A stretch of DNA of 64,000 nt from Owenia fusiformis (lineage: Eukaryota; Annelida; Polychaeta; Sabellida; Oweniidae): positions 12,972,347-13,036,346 of the forward strand of contig CAIIXF020000009.1 in assembly GCA_903813345.2 (NCBI GenBank), read 5' to 3'. Below are positions 35,511-47,375 of the stretch, one piece after another; the stretch's first letter is position 1; every line of letters starts with the position of its first letter. The position numbers and the translations under genes were made by a program. The notes under the pieces were generated by a model. That model was not told the DNA's origin. It made no database searches and worked only from the letters and a program-made list of their open reading frames with translations.

Positions 35511-37330
35511 TCAATTCAATTCAATTCAATTTATTTCATAATTCTTATATAATATACACTATAAAAACAAGCCGCTAGACACCCTAGTGGGTATATGTTG
35601 CGGTCTAACAGAAATCATTAAAATGACATCTAGACTACATATAAAAGAAAACACTTATATTATGTTACATGTAGGTATATAAAAATGGTATTAACAATTA
35701 ATCTAAGGATGTTCAATGTAAAAATGTTACAAAAATCAGGTATCAGTATAAAATCAACAGTATAGTATGATATTGGTATTATACATTATCGATAGATGAG
35801 TAGTTTTTTATATGAAGATTTGAAAATATTTAGAGTGGAGCATTTTTTAATATCATGTGGTAGAGCATTCCAAAGATTAGGACCTAGATGGCGAAGGGAA
35901 AGTTTAGAGCATTTAGGGATATGAAAATAATGCAATTGTCTTGTGTAATGATGATGAATATTAATGTTGATATCAAACAAGTCTTGAAATAGATTTTTTG
36001 GAAGACTGGGGTGCTTATTAAAGAGTTTGTACATGAACTGACCAGTACAATATCTGTTGACATCAAAAATATTTAATATGTTAAGATCTTCAAATAAGGG
36101 AGCGGAGTGAGAAGGTCTATCCTTATTTAAAGCTAGCCTTAAGAATTGTTTCTGCAGTTTATGTAGACGATCATAAAATGATTTAAATGTGTTACCCCAG
36201 ATTATGTTGCAATAATTTAATTGAGAGTGTATCAATGAGTAGTAAATTGTTTTGAAACTGTCTATTTGAAGTAGATGTTTAATGTGATAAAGAGAACCAA
36301 TGACGCGAGAAATCTTTGTTTCAATAGATTTTATGTGCTCTTTAAATTTCAAGTTTTTATCAATAATAATTCCAAGAAAGTCATTTTTATCCCGGAAATT
36401 TATGTTCTCATTGCGTATTTTGAGATTCAGATTTGTTTGATTTTTTTTGGGGTCCAAATAGAATAGCATTGGTTTTGCCAATATTAAGTGAAAGTTTGTT
36501 TGCTTTTATCCAGTCATCTATTGAATTCAAGTTTGCATTAGTTCTAGTCATAACCGTTCATTTAAATCATAATCACTATCAAGAAGATTGGTGTCATCAG
36601 CAAACATAATAAATTTTAGATTAGGGTCAACAAAAGGCAGATCATTTATGTAAAGAATAAATAATAGTGGTCCAAGTACCGAGCCCTGCGGAACACCACA
36701 ATTTAGAGATGATTGTTTAGATTCATAATTGTTAATGGTGACATATTGTTTGCAGTCTTTTAAATAACTTTCAAACCAGGACTTAGCTATTCCTCTGATG
36801 CCATAATATTCAAGTTTTTGTATCAAAATGTCATGATTAATAGTGTCAAAGGCCTTGGAAAAATCTAATGTTATGCCAATGCTCGTTTTCCCCAAATCAG
36901 TTGATTTTCGAATTTGTTCAATGAAATATAAAATGGCCATGTAGGTAGAGTTGAATTTCTGAAATCCAAATTGATAAGTAAAAATAATTTCAAAACGTTC
37001 TAAAAAACCAGTGAGTTTGGCGTGCATGAGCTTTTCTAACAATTTAGAAAATACCGATAAAACTGAAATTGGTCTATAGTTCGAAGGATTTGTAGTGACT
37101 CCTTTTTTAAATACAGGTGTTACTTTGGCCAATTTGAGGGCGTCTGGGAAAATACCAGATTTAAAAGATAAGTTAAATATATACAAGAGTGGATCAATTA
37201 AAAACTGTCTTACAGACTTAATAAGTGATGGTAGAATCCCATCAGGTCCAGGCGAGGAAGATTTTAGAAGACATATTTCTAATTCAAGCTCAGTTTTTGA
37301 GGTCTTTTTGAGATAAATAGATGATTGAAC
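35511..37330 (-). mobile_element. CR1/Jockey-group LINE, 5'-truncated, with (AATTG)n tail
   Basis: Read on the - strand it runs from an RT fragment to an (AATTG)n tail (35511-35530 on this strand as tcaattcaattcaattcaat). The RT is in two frames (37186-36548 and 36481-35786). 5' truncated near 37330. Confidence 0.85.
35786..37316 (-). pseudogene. Reverse transcriptase and C-terminal domain of the LINE
   Basis: Landmarks in order: SSSPGPDGILPSLIKS, TPVFKKGVTTNPSNYRPISV, YQFGFQKFNSTYMAILYFIE, ITLDFSKAFDTINHDILIQK, CGVPQGSVLGPLLFILYIND and catalytic FADDTN, then a break near 36490-36548. The second frame continues with NDFLGIIIDKNLKFKEHIKS, LIHSQLNYCNIIWGNTFKSF and LGPNLWNALPHDIKKC. All RT blocks from the fingers to the thumb are present; the endonuclease is missing. 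The only obvious lesion inside is the frame change. Confidence 0.9.
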
Positions 37331-37389
37331 TTTTTGAGCTCTTGCTAGGTATTCATAAACAATCGTTTTGCTGAATTAATAAAAAAAAT

Positions 37390-37985
37390 TGAAAAAATCA
37401 AAACCATCGAATATCACTTTTGAAACCATCGAATATCAATTTGAAACCATCGAATATCACCTTTCAAAAAGTGATATTCGATGGTTTCAAAAGTGATATT
37501 CGATGATTTGGGAATTGTTTGCTAAAATATGATATCTTCATCCACGTATCAATTATATCTTCACGTGATATTCGATCTATATCCTTGTAACCATGGGATA
37601 AATACGGGTTATGTACTGGGAGGTTTTGGATGCGGGGTTTTTCCAGAGGGAGATATGCATATCTACCTGAGGGACCGTAGGGACAGAAAGTAGATGTGCA
37701 TATCTCACGAGGGATGAACCCAATATCCAAACCGACCGTACATAACTGCTTTATCCTATACCAAGTAGAGTTTTCAGTAGCACAAGGTGTAAAAAATAAA
37801 CAAATCATTCATATGCAAAGTCATTTTATTGCATTTCCACTTTTTTGGAAGCGGGAAGATACGACCCGAAGCGGGAAGATATGCACCGAAGCGGGAGATA
37901 TGACGGGAGATATGGAGGTTCTTGATATGGAAACCTCAAAATCAGGATACGGGATATATCTTACCAACTTATCTCCCTAAAACCC
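37390..37985. repeat. Hairpin cluster with atcgaatatcac units
   Basis: Units aaaccatcgaatatcac are tandem (37403, 37428, 37446) and then inverted (gtgatattcgatggtttcaa at 37471, 37493). A second hairpin near 37645-37720 has atatgcatatctac / gtagatgtgcatatct with loop gagggaccgtagggac. The phrase ggaggttttggat is shared with 34070. Confidence 0.7.
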
Positions 37986-38103
37986 TACTTGGCATAGGAT
38001 AAATCAAGATAATTTCTACTCGCATCTAGTCTATTCCACATGTTTGGGAAAAGTGTACAGGAAAATCTCCATGTTCAATTGATGTATGATCAACCCTCAT
38101 AGG

Positions 38104-39292
38104 GGTCAATCCAGTTGTCCGAAACCCAGTTGTCCGAAACTCAATTCTCCGAAACCCAGTTGTCTGAAACCAAGTTCTCCGAAAATTAGGGGATCTTATC
38201 AAAAAATACAATTTCTTAAAACGAATCTTGTCGCAACCTCTGCGAATCACGACAGCATACCATTTGAATCACGTTGACATCATTGCAAAATTAGGCTAAA
38301 TATGCTGAGTCAAGACGTTAATTAGCCCACGAAAGTTCATGGGTAACTTGAGAACTACAAAATACAACCAAATACTTTTCGAACGTACAATAGCAATATT
38401 TCTCACCCAACGTCTTCATAGTTTTAGGAACGTATTTTAAACGCATGATAGCCAAATATATCAAGATACTATATCTGCCTAAATGAAGTTATCTAGTGTT
38501 GACAAAGTTTTGAAATATATTTTATCCAGATCCATCAGAAATTAACTTATCCAATACATTTGTTCATAAGAATTCTTTAATTCTACCTCGTTCCCAATAC
38601 GTCCTCAGACAGACAAGAAATTGAAGTCACACCCGTTTGTTTGCGTGGCATATTTATACGTATACGCACTTTCTCTGATTATTGTCAAACAAATACATTT
38701 CAGGAGAAGAACATAAAAAACAAATGCCTGAAACGAATGCCGAAACATAAATCCCAAGTGATTAAGTTTAGAATGTTTTATTCTTTTACGATTTGATAAG
38801 AGACTGAGACTAAGAAATTAAATGCGACGAAATATTTTGACAACGTAATTTGTATACTGTTTTATTCTTAAAGTTCTATACCTTATTTTATCTGTTTCAA
38901 AATGTTTCATTTTATTTTGCCTATATAAAAGAGATTGAAGAAGATAAGATAAACTGTTCCGTAATATATATTGTGTTTTAATAACCTTTTTTAGAATCAC
39001 AATGTAAAATAAATCTCCCGTTCCTGCCATTCTGGTAACGCCATGCAATGGATGCAATTCAAAGTGAGAGAGAGAGATCTATGAATATCAGAATGCGTCC
39101 ATGCCATTAATTTGGCCAAATACATGGCATGAAACTGACGTAAGCTTAAGTAAGCTACGCCCCCCCCCCCTTTCTCTGGTAAATTATGACTTCATTTTTC
39201 GGAGTAATGGGTTTCGGACAACTGGGTTTCGGGGAATTGGGTTTCGGACAACTGGGTTTCGGACAACTGGGTTTCGGACAACTGGGGTGTCA
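38104..39292. mobile_element. Foldback-like element with tandem 17-bp terminal arrays
   Basis: The left end (38107-38188) has about five copies of a unit complementary to GGGTTTCGGACAACTGG. The right end (39195-39289) has about five copies in the opposite sense. Outer borders ggggtcaat and its partner tgtcaatata are similar. The 1-kb interior is AT-rich and non-coding. The Gly-Phe-Gly-Gln-Leu reading of the array is incidental. Confidence 0.75.
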
Positions 39293-40073
39293 ATATATAC
39301 GAATCGAATGTATTCTCGTGTGCATTACAATATCCCCATTGAAACATTTTTGGCCTGCAATGGACGTATAATGAATTAGAATATGAGGCCGTGTTATCAT
39401 TCTAATGTAAAATCATGGTATTTACTGTAGTATTGGGTTGCAAGTTAATATCAGATTCAATGCAAATTAATCATCTAATATCAGATGCGCGATCAGTCCA
39501 ATAATCTAATTTCAGGTCATCAGTTCGATATCTAGCACTTGTTCTAACGACACGGTATTACTAGACTATCATATTATAAATACACACACATATAAAACAA
39601 TCAAACTGGTACACGATATATGCACGACTGCTCTTTCAATTGAGTATAAATGTTGATAAACTTACCCGGAAGCCAAGACATACAAGTTTAGACGATGCTA
39701 TTTTCAGTTCAGTGTAAGAGTAAATGCCCGGATATCGAGGCTTTTTCGTGTAAAGTTTTAACCAAGCATCTAAAATCGGGTTATATTGCGTGTAGAATTT
39801 ATCGATATCAGGGCCGCTACATGCCAGTGAGTACCGCTGCTCCACCTAACTTAATTATTAAAATGTGTATTGACTCGTTGCCACTAGCAATGGACTAATT
39901 TATATGAAAATCAAAACGTTTAAAACAAACTTATTACCCAGTCTCATATAAAAGTTTGAGCATCCAACTTCTCATATTATAAAATCTAGAGCCAACGGTA
40001 AGAAACTTTTTGATCGGCAACAAAAGATTATGAACTTACTACCTTGGTGTATGATAACAGATTGTCAACTTAC

Positions 40074-41999
40074 CACCAGAGTGTATGATGACAGGCTGTG
40101 GAGCTGGACGTTCCTTACAGCAACAGAAATAACAGCAACAGCAAAGACAAATCATCAGGATGATAAACCCGGCAGCTCCTCCACCAATAGCCAACCACAC
40201 CCAACTACAACGCCAGTCATCACATAATTAGGGAAATTAAGTAAGCCAAACGAAGAAAAAATAAATTCAATTTATAGTAACATATTATAACCACTTGTAT
40301 CAGGAAAAAATCGAAACTTCGTTACTGGTAGTGCTATATTATGCTCACCTGAGACTACCATAACTTGGCGAAGGGGTATAATCCGGTGGTTTACAAAGAC
40401 TCCGTGCTTTGCAGAAACATACATCACCATCAAACTCTACATCAACCAAATCAGCGATAAAGGACAGTGCTTTGTTTATAACATCAGTGTAATATTGGTT
40501 TTTGTAGCATTTCATGCTTGTTCCTGACACCACAGACATACAATCCCGTGTGTGTAGATTAATTGTCGCTTCAATCGTTGTCACTGCAAAAAATTAAAAG
40601 AGAAATTGATTAAAAATTGTTTTATCAAGAGCATTTGCATTGTACAGTTAACGATTTTTATTAATAAACTCTATTCACTTAATTAAAACATTTATACAAT
40701 TTTTACAGAATATACAATGGTAATAACAGGTATACAATTAATAACAGTTAATGATAATGCAAGTTACAGATAAGTCAGAATCTCCTTAATTTTGGTTCAT
40801 CTTAAGTTACAGATTTGAAGTCAAATGGTAGAGTTTTAGCAAATGTGTGAACGTTTACACTTACCAAATAAATCCAATGATACATCCACCTTTCCCTTTA
40901 CGTATCCGCATACTTCCCCCGTCTGACACGTAGTGGTAGCAGTGCTAAATGATGGAGTTTCGCAGTTAGGATCCGTATGTCCCACTGTGCTTATGAAACT
41001 GCTAGACGTGGACACATCGACGCATTGGTAGCATGTAAGAGCGTCAACTACAATCGTTCAAAATTACAGAAAGTAGGTCTATGTAAAATGTCTATAGAGG
41101 ACTATAAAAAATGTGAATATTGTTTCGAAATACATTAATGGCTAAATGTAACTTTCTATCTTTACGTTGCTTGCAGAAACTCAGTGATATATTTACGAAA
41201 TTTACGGTTTAAGATTTGTGTTAAGTATTTATGTTCTAGAATAAATGTGCATAGAATCGCTGTGCGCCAGTGTTGGTGAAGTCTGTGTTTTCCAACTACA
41301 CACGACTAGAAACGCAGTTTAAGTATCGCACCTTGAAAATATTGCCAAATCCATCTCTCTTGGTAATCAGTGTCTATGTAAAAAAAATTTAAATTAGCAA
41401 CCTGATCGATTCTCTTTTGCGTCCTTACTTCAAAACGCCCCCCCCCCCGGGATAATCTTTTTGAGAAATTAAATTATCTTACCGTATACTTTCGGCGTAC
41501 CGTGTACATGTATTTTATTTCTTGCATCAAATGAATGATCATGAGTCATAATAATAATCACATGTAATTGTAGTTTTTATCATGGGAATTGCTCTACATC
41601 GGGGTTATGATCGCAATGTTTGTGCATTAGTGATCTTCCTGGGGTTTTCATGACCGTGGCCATACAGGGGAGAAACTGCCCCACGAAAATACCCAAACTA
41701 TAATTGTCAGCAATTAGTAATTGAAATCGTAGACATTTTGCTTTGTCTCACCCGTTAAAAATAAAACTAAATTTTAAGATGATTTGTCGAAATATTTTTG
41801 ATCGTGTTTATTAACTCCACCAGTCCGTTCATATTCGAATATAGAAATACAGAATCCAAATAAACAACTATACACCAAAATCAATTGTATGTCATACATG
41901 AACTAGATAATTAAAGTAATATAAAAGAAAAATATAACCAATAATACCTGTACTGCAGCAGAAGAACACTACCAGACAATAAATGCGTTTGGACGCCAT
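40074..41999 (-). CDS. Ly6/three-finger type I membrane protein, paralog 1
   Basis: Four exons, descending: 41999-41948, 41047-40865, 40583-40349, 40204-40074, phases 1/1/2/1. Exon 1 is a signal peptide (MASKRIYCLVVFFCCST). Exon 2 opens a three-finger fold (LTCYQCVDVSTSS; CQTGEVCGYVKGKVDV). Exon 3 completes it (LHTRDCMSVVSG, MKCYKNQYYTDV, FDGDVCFCKARSLC). Exon 4 is a transmembrane helix with a Cys cluster (AAGFIILMICLCCCCYFCCC) and start of a cytoplasmic tail. The C-terminal exon is uncertain; one with acceptor at 39817-39818 would give 15 more residues and a stop at 39770. A short direct duplication copies the exon-4 donor (gtaagt at 40073-40068 and near 40035). Paralog 2 upstream has the same exon phases. 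Cell-surface localisation is inferred; the ligand is unknown. Confidence 0.82.
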
Positions 42000-42039
42000 T
42001 TTTGATCGTTTTAAGCAAACAAAAATTCGTCGCTTAACT

Positions 42040-42400
42040 CCTAGTCACAAAGGATTGGTATCGATTCGGTGAACTAAATTCATCATGTTTTTCTCTTAAA
42101 ACAAATATTGAAAACATTCTGTAAAAAACACGGTCCGTTATGTAATTTTGATTGATTGACAACAATTTAATGCGAAAATTATTTTTGTATTTTAATTTTG
42201 TTTTTTAGTACAATGGTTTTTGTTCCTTTTTACCAATTCATAAGAATGAAATGAAATATTTTTCCGAAGCTGGTTGGAACAAAACAGCATGTACAACATT
42301 TTCAAGCCCTTTCAAAAGTATACAAAGGGAATGTTGGTAGACTTAACAAAAAGTATTTTAAAAAAATAGACAAAAAATTAAGATAAACCTTTTATTTCAT
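42040..42400 (-). repeat. Dispersed repeat family R2, copy 1
   Basis: Inverted relative to copies at 51870-52200 and 55255-55590. Shared phrases (complement): tttttacagaatgttttcaa, ttcggaaagtcattttattt, aattgcactaaaa. It lies just upstream of Ly6 paralog 1. No coding content; nature of the element unknown. Confidence 0.7.
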
Positions 42401-43472
42401 TTACAAGAACATTTTTCAAATCAACCAAACTTTGAAAAAGTTCACCATGTCGATACCCATCCTTTCGATTGAATATTTAATGAGTTCTGAGAATCTCACA
42501 GCTCTATTGCGGTTGCCAAAACCTTTATTTGTTATTTACTGTTTGTTTGGGGAGGGCAACGTACCCTATACTGTATACGTCATCTATAGATTAACCTATT
42601 TTCATTTGTATAGAAATACAGACGTATCTTGGAATTCTGGGGTATTTTCTCCTCTTGTGTTTGTGTTGCTAGATTGTCTGAGAACAAAATATCAGTCTCA
42701 AGTGTGGCTGTTGAATGCTTTTATAAAGATAAAAAATATTGTCTTGCAATTTCCATACTTGCATTCTCAAAAGAACATCAATAGGGTTCCGTATAATGAC
42801 GATTTCCATATTTGCTATTTGTCCAATGATTCAAATATACCATTTGAAATGTGGAAACGAAGGCCAAAAGGATCTGACCTCCATTTGGAGGCTTTCTTGT
42901 AACGTTGAAAGATTTACTCTTTCATCACCAAGGGGTAAAACTAAGAAAACAATTAACATTTTTGACAATTATTTTCTATTTTCTTGAATCTAAATGTTCA
43001 CGTCATTGAAAAAATATGTTGATGGGTCGGCTGCACCCTCCATATTACCATGACTTAATCGAGATTGTATTACATTGTACTTTTCCTTGAGATATTAAAT
43101 GGTTCTAAAATACATCTTTGCATTATCGTGGTCACAAAATGGTCATAATCATAAATATAGCCGTCTGAAATTGTTTGCGAAAATCTACGTGGCATTTGAT
43201 TTTTAAAAATTGTTATGTCATAACATTAACGCCTGCTAATCAGGCTTGCGTTATACATACGGGTCGCAAATTAGAGAACGTAACTTTTGTATGTAGTATA
43301 TATTTTGTAAACAGAATACATTATATTTAAATACATAAGCGGTACACCAGTACACATACATCTCAGGGACAATATAATCGATTCGGAGTTTAAGATTTTA
43401 AAATGATTTCTACAATTGCAGTCCATTTGAGCAAGGTTATACGTTTATCCCACCCGCAACCCACGTCTGATT

Positions 43473-45050
43473 TCATACAATCATTGGATTTTTAAATCCT
43501 TGTTGTGGTAATTCATCTGAAACGCTGTTACTTTCTGGCGCATCTGCTTCTGGAACAGAGCAATAAAGTGATGTTAGCGAACGGGTCACACGAATACCCC
43601 ATGTCGACTAATCTAATGTTATGGTTGAACAACAACAATTCTTGAAAAACATAGTCACATGTAAATGCTATAGGGCTATATTATTTACCAGGCGTCTGTA
43701 TCACGATTGGTTCTTGGTCTGGTTGTCTTCTCTTACGGCGGCAGTAGCAATAGCTAACAACAACAACAACAAAGAATGATAAGAAGTCCAACTACTACTC
43801 CAATAGCCCCCAATGCCCAGGTTGGAAAACTGCAATACAAATTCATGGATATATAAGATATAAATTCATATAAAATCCACATTATGTAATGATCCTCCAG
43901 AACGGCAAGCCACATCGAGCAATTTATATATGTTCCTCTCTAGTATAACTATGCGGCTACCACTATGTGAATAGTATCTGAATGATCAACTTGGCTACCT
44001 AACATTCTAAATGCAGTCATGTATAATTTGCAAACAATGTGTAAATGTATCGCTTTTTGACTTACCAGACACCAAATATTTCAACTGACTGAGAGCCACA
44101 GCCTTTACAGTTATTCTTTTTACATAAACATACATCTCCATCAAATGTCATTTTCTGAAGACTGTGTCTAATTGACAGAGATCCGTTTAGAACATCTGTG
44201 TAGTATTGATTCCTGTAGCACCCCATACTTGTATCAAATGCTACAGCTATACAATCTCGGATGTGGAGAGTGACAGGGGATTCAGTTTTCGTAACTGCAC
44301 AACACATAATAACAATATTAAGACAAACGTGTTTTGATCGTCGAAAACAATTTCAAAGTGGGGCTAAAATTCCAAATTATAATTCATAGAGATACTCGGG
44401 AAATTTCATGAATCATATTTGTCAAGGCAACAGGCTGCAATCAAATGTGCACCTCTTTACTGTTTTAGAATTTAAGAATTCCAAAATATACTATTATATA
44501 TGTGAATTGGATTTCAATTTGTTAAAGTATGCAAACTATAGGACTAACTACATAACATGTTAGACAAAAATTACTATAATCCTGATAATTTTACCATTGA
44601 GAAATATGAAATATATGTGAACACCCACCAAGCAAATTCTCCGTACGCGTCACGTCCAATTTTCCCTTTACATATCCGCAAACCTCCCCGGGCTGGCATG
44701 TTTTTGTGGCGGTGTGAAATTTGGATATAGATTCACAATATGGATCGACATGTCCTGTGCTTCTTGAATTGCCAAAGTTCGACACATCCAGGCATTGGTA
44801 GCATTGAAGGGCGCCAGCTTTAATCAAATTTACATCAATATATATGTAAGACAATGAACAAAATGTTTTTAAAATTTCCTAAGTTAGTTAACAAAAAAAA
44901 GAAATATGTTCTTGAACTGAGCACTTGTGAAATCTTAACTCCCATGCTATGACGCGCATTTATGTTTTACCTGTTTCATATGAAACACATACCTTCACTG
45001 CAAAATGACAGAACTATTAATATCAGCCAATAAGTACATTTGATCGCCAT
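43473..45050 (-). CDS. Ly6/three-finger type I membrane protein, paralog 2 (frame break in TM exon)
   Basis: Exons descending: 45050-44993, 44817-44629, 44294-44066, 43829-43689, 43549-43473. Exon 1 is a signal peptide (MAIKCTYWLILIVLSFCSE). Exon 2: LQCYQCLDVSNFGNS, CQPGEVCGYVKGKLDV. Exon 3: LHIRDCIAVAFDTS, MGCYRNQYYTDVLNG, FDGDVCLCKKNNCKG. Exon 4 begins WALGAIGVVVGLLIILCCCC and reaches a stop at 43756-43754 inside a (TGT)n run. The +1 frame after it reads SYCYCRRKRRQPDQEP, joins exon 5 in phase and ends GFKNPMIV. Exon 4 is 141 nt where 140 (mod 3) is expected, so the ancestral tail is cut off by a one-base indel, or the base is an assembly error. About as divergent from paralog 1 as an old tandem duplicate. 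Confidence 0.8.
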
Positions 45051-45714
45051 CTTGATTTATTTCTAAATAAAAACACATTCTATACACATGGCTCCTTACA
45101 GTATATTAATGATATTAAATGAGTTCTGAGAAACGAAAATAGTAAAAATATGATATGAAACTAAGTAAATACTTCTTCAAATAGCTCCTCGTGTGTTGAT
45201 GTGTGTTTTATTATTGTATTGTTATATGTATTTACTTCTTCAAGATAAGGCATTTTATTCATAGTGTTGCTTAAACAAAAGTGTGTTTAACGAGTTCTGA
45301 GAACTTATAGTTCAATAGTCAAGAAATCCAAATAAGATAACAAACTAGTTATTGAGAGATACCATATGTATGTATAACTACTCTAAACAAAAAATAGCTT
45401 TAAATATTTTGCTTTCTTACGGTCTATGTAAAATGTTTTGAAATTGAAATATATAAATTACTACTAGTGATATGTTTCAAAGACTAAGTATTTAGATATT
45501 TGAATTACTAAAAAGCATCCTTTTCATCATCTTTATCTTGAAAGGATTTATCGGGAAAATTGGATTGGAGGTTTTAATTATTGTGAATGAGTCATGTACA
45601 TCGTACAGTACAAGCGCCTAACTAATCAAATCTGGAATAAAATGCAAAATGAAAATTTTATAGTCGATGACATTACTCCCTGTTTGAAAGCCCAGCCCAG
45701 TTAAAATAAACAGT

Positions 45715-46436
45715 ACATGTTTAAATAACCATTCCCTTGACAATACTCACAATGCCAACAAATAAACAGTACATTTTAAATGACCATTTTCTTGACAATA
45801 CACACTTAAAATAAACAATACATTTTTAAATGACCATTCCCTTGACAATACCCACACTACCCTTAAAATAAACAGTACATTTTTAATGACCGTTTGCTTG
45901 ATAATACCCACAATGTCCACTTAAAATAAACAGTACATTTTTAAATGACCATTCCGTTGACAATACCCACAATGCCAACTTAAAATAAACAGTACATTTT
46001 TAAATGACCATTCCCTTGACAATACCCACAATGCCAACTTAAAATAAACAGTACATTTTTAAATGACCATTCCGTTGACAATACCCACAATGCCAACTTA
46101 AAATAAACAGTACATTTTTAAATGACCATTCCGTTGACAATACCCACAATGCCAACTTAAAATAAACAGTACATTTTTAAATGACCATTCCGTTGACAAT
46201 ACCCACAATGCCAACTTAAAATAAACAGTACATTTTTAATGACCGTTTGCTTGATAATACCCACAATGCCAACTTAAAATAAACAGTACATTTTTAAATG
46301 ACCATTCCCTTGACAATACCCACAATGCCAACTTAAAATAAACAGTACATTTTTAAATGACCATTCCGTTGACAATACCCACAATGCCAACTTAAAATAA
46401 ACAGTACATTTTTAAATGACCATTCCCTTGACAATA
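45715..46436. repeat. 59-bp minisatellite, about 12 units
   Basis: Units contain taaaataaacagtacatttt, taaatgaccattccgttgac and aatacccacaatgccaac. Several are identical. Variants with ccgtttgcttgataa or cattcccttgac recur in patches, which shows copying of unit groups. Lies upstream of Ly6 paralog 2. Confidence 0.95.
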
Positions 46437-46898
46437 CCCCTTCGAATATTTTTTCATAGTATGATTAAAAGAAATAGTTGAAGCAATCTGATAAAGACAA
46501 CAATTGGTTTACAAATACTTTTAAGGTATACCAATACTTTGTTACCATCCAGCAAATGAAATTCGATTGAACAAATGAATCATACATAACAAAACACGAA
46601 CGACAGACGATTAGGTTAATGCGATACATTTTTCATAACTAAAGGGATTTGGCATGAATGGGACAATACGACTGATGCTTTATGGCTGGTGTAATGTTTT
46701 CATGTGTCACATCTGGATGTCTAATTTATGAAACAGGCGTTAACCTTTATAGTTTTTCAGAGTTATGTATCCTACAGTATTACATACCTAGCGAAGCATT
46801 TGTATGGAAGTCAATGGGAAAGTTAGCGAGCTATATCCACCGATATTGCCCGATTACCCCGATATAGCCCGCTTACCTCGTTTTGATATTAGATTTCT
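46437..46898. other. Unassigned stretch between satellite and tandem array
   Basis: Contains acataccta(g)cgaagcattt(gta), a phrase also found near 59770 and 59845, so at least part is a dispersed repeat. No exon seen. Confidence 0.4.
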
Positions 46899-47375
46899 TT
46901 AAGGTATGAGGTTCCATATCCATCCGCCAAAAGGTATGACCCCTATATAGTCCATTTAAAAACTCGTGGTATTGTTCTAAATAACGCCATAGTTTGCTTC
47001 TAGGGTACCTAGTATGCCACTATTTGGTATCAAAATAAAGAGGAGGAGTTCAACTTTCATTTGAATTACGAAAATAGCGATGTAGGTCAAAAATAGTTCC
47101 GACGTGAAGGTGTTTACTACGCGTTTGCCCGTCGTATCAGAATTGAGGAAGTGGTAGCAAACGCGAGTCACAATAAACGGACGCTGATATCTCAAAAAGT
47201 AACCTGACTCCCTATAATTTGATGTAGATCAATCAAACCCCTATATGAACAGGTACATTTTGATATATAACACTATGGGGGGTAAGCGTTTTATAGTTGG
47301 TCACGAACGCCATATGTGCAAAGTATTGTTATGAATTTTCGAATTTGGCGTTGGATTACGGTACTCATACCTTAA
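46899..47375. mobile_element. TTAA-flanked MITE, copy 1 (477 bp)
   Basis: TTAAGGTATGAG at the left and CTCATACCTTAA at the right form 12-bp inverted ends, with TTAA as the likely target site. That is piggyBac-like in target, but the terminal bases are not the usual CCC. Non-coding. Confidence 0.75.

Noticed and set aside
39186-39371. Gly-Phe-Gly-Gln-Leu repeat protein
   Set aside because: Reading of the 17-bp DNA repeat array in the foldback element; the other frames are open too.
39770-39816. Terminal exon of Ly6 paralog 1
   Set aside because: Acceptor and phase fit, but the 15-residue tail has no similarity to the tail of paralog 2; kept only as a note in the gene entry.
32545-40020. A single 7.5-kb transposon bounded by the inverted 80-bp sequences
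   Set aside because: The region between contains several unrelated complete elements, and no transposase; two separate terminal fragments are simpler.
42432-42902. 156-codon open frame on the + strand
   Set aside because: No domain, signal peptide or splice context; composition is that of AT-rich non-coding DNA and it lies between two minus-strand Ly6 genes.
45715-46436. CRISPR-like regular repeats
   Set aside because: No unique spacers between repeats; units are head-to-tail in a eukaryotic genome, i.e. a minisatellite.
46977-47195. 72-codon minus frame repeated identically three times
   Set aside because: Identity follows from the 1260-bp array; it sits inside the TTAA MITE and has no family resemblance.
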